Positions 6,296-8,114 of a stretch of 8,114 bases of DNA are shown here, one piece after another. The stretch is from Anaerolineales bacterium (GTDB lineage: Bacteria; Chloroflexota; Anaerolineae; Anaerolineales; Villigracilaceae). Numbering within the stretch: position 1 is the stretch's first letter; the number at the start of each line of letters is the position of its first letter. Both the position numbers and the translations under genes were made by a program. The stretch is taken from assembly GCA_025056515.1 (NCBI GenBank), contig JANWWB010000141.1, forward strand, positions 1-8,114, written 5' to 3'. The notes under the pieces were generated by a model that had not been told where the DNA came from, made no database searches, and saw only the letters and a program-made list of their open reading frames with translations.

Positions 6296-8114
6296 CTAGG
6301 TATCTGCTTCTACATGTACGGTCAAGATTTCTATTGCCTCATTCCCGAAATTTTCTAGGCGTAGAGCATGTAATCCTTCGTTGGCTTGGAAGCGGAAGAT
6401 TGTTGATGTCCTTTTTTCTCCGTTCGTCCCGGCGGTGATGTTTCCCAAGTGTTGGCTGCCCACATAGACGTGAAGATCGATTGGCAGGGCAGAAGCTGTT
6501 TGATATTCAATCCAGACACGGTAATTCCCCGGCTCGTCAACGTCGAAGTGCCAGGCGCGCCACTCAAGGGGTTCAATGGTGCGATGCCATGGCGCCGGAG
6601 ATTTCCAAGATGGGCGTGCTAAGGTGAACTCCTCACCGTTGCGATGCATGGGGAGTGGAGCACCGAAGGTATTAGGGCGGCGCGAGCGCGTGGCAAGTTG
6701 TACCAGGGCTTGATATTTGGGCGTGTTCAGGTCGCGCACAGTGTGGACATGCCCCAATCCATTTTCCCAAGTGGCTGCCAACGTGAAGTACATCAGCAAG
6801 TCACCGCCATGCTGTTCATAGTAGTCCTGATGTTCCAACATCCAGGTTAGGACTTCCGGTCGATACCAATCTGGGTCTTCATCGCCATCGAAGGACATCC
6901 CGCCTTCGTAGTTGCAGTAGCGAATGCCGTAAGCGTGAGCGTACATCGAATCGGTTTGCACGGCTTCTTGAAAATCGGCATCAGCCGAGACGGGGGCATC
7001 ATCGTAGTAGAGAGCGCCGCCTCCGCACCAGAGATAATAGTTCACCGGGCGTGGGTCGGGATAACCCCAGTAGGGAGTGCCGTAATAGCGCTGGATGAAG
7101 TTGAGCTGCTCGGCTGCGGTTGCTTGGCCGTTGTTCATTTGCCAGGCGAGGACGGGACGGAAACGGGTCATCATTTGGTCATCGCCAAAGGCTTGCCGAA
7201 ATTGCAGGCTAATCTCTACGATACGTTTGGCGACGCGTCGCCATCCCCAGTAGTAGGAATTTGTCTCGCCGTCAAAGTTGAGTGGCGAATTACCTGCGTT
7301 CACCTCGGCAACAGCTTGCTCATAGTTGTAGATGGCTTGCTCAAAGAGACTGTTCCAAACTTCGTTACTGTATTCGATATACAATTTCCGTTCGGGTTCG
7401 AGCGGCGGAAATCCCAAGTCTGGGTTTCCGTTTTTGATGAGGTCGATCAGTCCAGCGATATAATCTTCTGAAGCGCCAGCCGGAATATTGATCCAACCGT
7501 CCTTATCCGTATCGTTTAGCAACAGAATGGCGTATTCCCACGCAATGCCGTTGCTTTGCCAGCCATTGTAACCGGGAGGCATCGGGCGCTGTTGAGTAGC
7601 TTCGTCTGGCAGGGTGCGGTCAGACCAGTGAACTTGGGGATTCCAGTTCGTCGAAGTGAAGTCCATCAGACGCAGAACGGGCGCCGGGGCGATGGCTTGC
7701 AGAAATTGGCGATTCCAGACTTCTTCAAAATCGTGGCCTGGAAGCATCAACTGCACCTTGCGTACGCCACCATGGGTACCCAAGAAGGTCAGATAGAGTG
7801 CATCGCCACCGGGAAAGTGTACTTCGGCGGTGGTAGTGTTCGTTGCTGCGTCATATTGTAAGTTTTGCACCGGCGTCGCGCTGCCGTTGACCAGGATGGT
7901 GGAAGCTCGACCGATGAAACGCAAACGGTAGAGGCCGGCCGGGCGATTCAATCCATGCCAGACGAGGAATTCCGCATCGGACAGTGGCCAACCCTTGGCA
8001 TCGGTTGGCACAGATGTGCCATCTGGTGCAGTGACCTGTCGGAAGGTCTTCATCACGTCGGCAAATATCTCGGCCGGATCCCAATCGAGCGGACCAATGC
8101 CAACGTTCAGGCCG
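6296..8114 (-). CDS. Glycoside-hydrolase-like protein (TIM-barrel type) with C-terminal beta-sandwich, 5' end outside window
   Basis: The frame is open from the right edge (first whole codon at 8113) for 605 residues to a TAG; the N-terminus and any export signal are missing. Numbering here is from the GTG at 8056. Visible residues up to about 110 are beta-rich (GLYRLRFIGRASTILVNGSA, then HFPGGDALYLTFLG), suggesting a small beta domain. From about 115 to 460 the pattern suggests an alpha/beta barrel: VLRLMDFTSTN (127-137), KLYIEYSNEVWN (224-235) and YCNYEGGMSF (380-389). Glu232 after Asn in SNEVWN is placed like the acid/base of clan GH-A enzymes, and Glu384 in NYEGG like the nucleophile; this is inference from pattern. 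The core is rich in Trp and Tyr, as in sugar-binding clefts. Residues about 490-586 (AWHFDVDEPGNYRVWIEYQT onward) look like a carbohydrate-binding-module-like beta-sandwich. I recall similar large, unassigned proteins in Chloroflexota and Planctomycetota but cannot name a GH family. A substrate, probably a polysaccharide, is not known. Confidence 0.72.
   Translation of the reverse strand, partial: GLNVGIGPLDWDPAEIFADVMKTFRQVTAPDGTSVPTDAKGWPLSDAEFLVWHGLNRPAGLYRLRFIGRASTILVNGSATPVQNLQYDAATNTTTAEVHFPGGDALYLTFLGTHGGVRKVQLMLPGHDFEEVWNRQFLQAIAPAPVLRLMDFTSTNWNPQVHWSDRTLPDEATQQRPMPPGYNGWQSNGIAWEYAILLLNDTDKDGWINIPAGASEDYIAGLIDLIKNGNPDLGFPPLEPERKLYIEYSNEVWNSLFEQAIYNYEQAVAEVNAGNSPLNFDGETNSYYWGWRRVAKRIVEISLQFRQAFGDDQMMTRFRPVLAWQMNNGQATAAEQLNFIQRYYGTPYWGYPDPRPVNYYLWCGGGALYYDDAPVSADADFQEAVQTDSMYAHAYGIRYCNYEGGMSFDGDEDPDWYRPEVLTWMLEHQDYYEQHGGDLLMYFTLAATWENGLGHVHTVRDLNTPKYQALVQLATRSRRPNTFGAPLPMHRNGEEFTLARPSWKSPAPWHRTIEPLEWRAWHFDVDEPGNYRVWIEYQTASALPIDLHVYVGSQHLGNITAGTNGEKRTSTIFRFQANEGLHALRLENFGNEAIEILTVHVEADT

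Noticed and set aside
6935..7471. Plus-strand open frame of 178 codons
   Set aside because: It is antisense to the glycosidase-like gene, whose minus-strand frame carries the candidate catalytic motifs. It has no ribosome site I can see.
7487..7513. EF-hand or dockerin-like loop DTDKDGWIN in the glycosidase-like protein
   Set aside because: A single loop at the position of an expected barrel strand, with no paired second loop. Related proteins, as I recall them, have a DADPWF-type sequence here, so the match looks coincidental.
1..8114. Mobile element, CRISPR array, toxin-antitoxin or defence system
   Set aside because: No transposase or integrase, no regularly spaced repeats and no small paired genes are visible; the genes are packed and all on one strand.

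Overview
All six genes in this window lie on the minus strand, so transcription runs from right to left. I read it as an ordinary chromosomal stretch of a moderate-GC bacterium, probably Chloroflexota (Anaerolineae-like). The lineage is an inference. It rests on the style of the flippase and of the glycosidase-like protein, on the Cys-bearing Maf C-terminus, on a transpeptidase with a lipoprotein signal, and on its Pro/Thr tail. No rRNA, tRNA or other universal marker is present to settle it.

In transcription order the layout is as follows. (1) 8114-6296 holds a large glycoside-hydrolase-like protein cut by the right edge. It has a TIM-barrel-type core with two candidate catalytic glutamates and a C-terminal beta-sandwich. 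(2) A 94-bp gap carries an extended -10 element placed so close to the next ATG that the transcript could be leaderless. (3) 6201-5530 is maf, a nucleotide pyrophosphatase. (4) 5533-3296 is a class B penicillin-binding protein with a MecA_N-like domain and a lipobox. (5) 3255-2344 is rsgA, the circularly permuted 30S-maturation GTPase. (6) 2342-1362 is an NAD-dependent sugar-nucleotide epimerase of the UDP-glucuronate 4-epimerase type. (7) 1365-1 is a Wzx-like polysaccharide flippase cut by the left edge.

The five genes from maf to the flippase are packed like one operon: 4-bp overlap, 40-bp gap, 1-bp gap, 4-bp overlap. The theme is mainly the cell envelope. The transpeptidase cross-links peptidoglycan, the epimerase makes an activated sugar, the flippase exports lipid-linked glycans, and the upstream protein may act on a polysaccharide outside the cell. 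Two housekeeping genes, maf and rsgA, are embedded among them.

I found no mobile element, CRISPR array, RNA gene, toxin or defence module, or convincing terminator. I also found no clearly new system. The least described item is the partial glycosidase-like protein.
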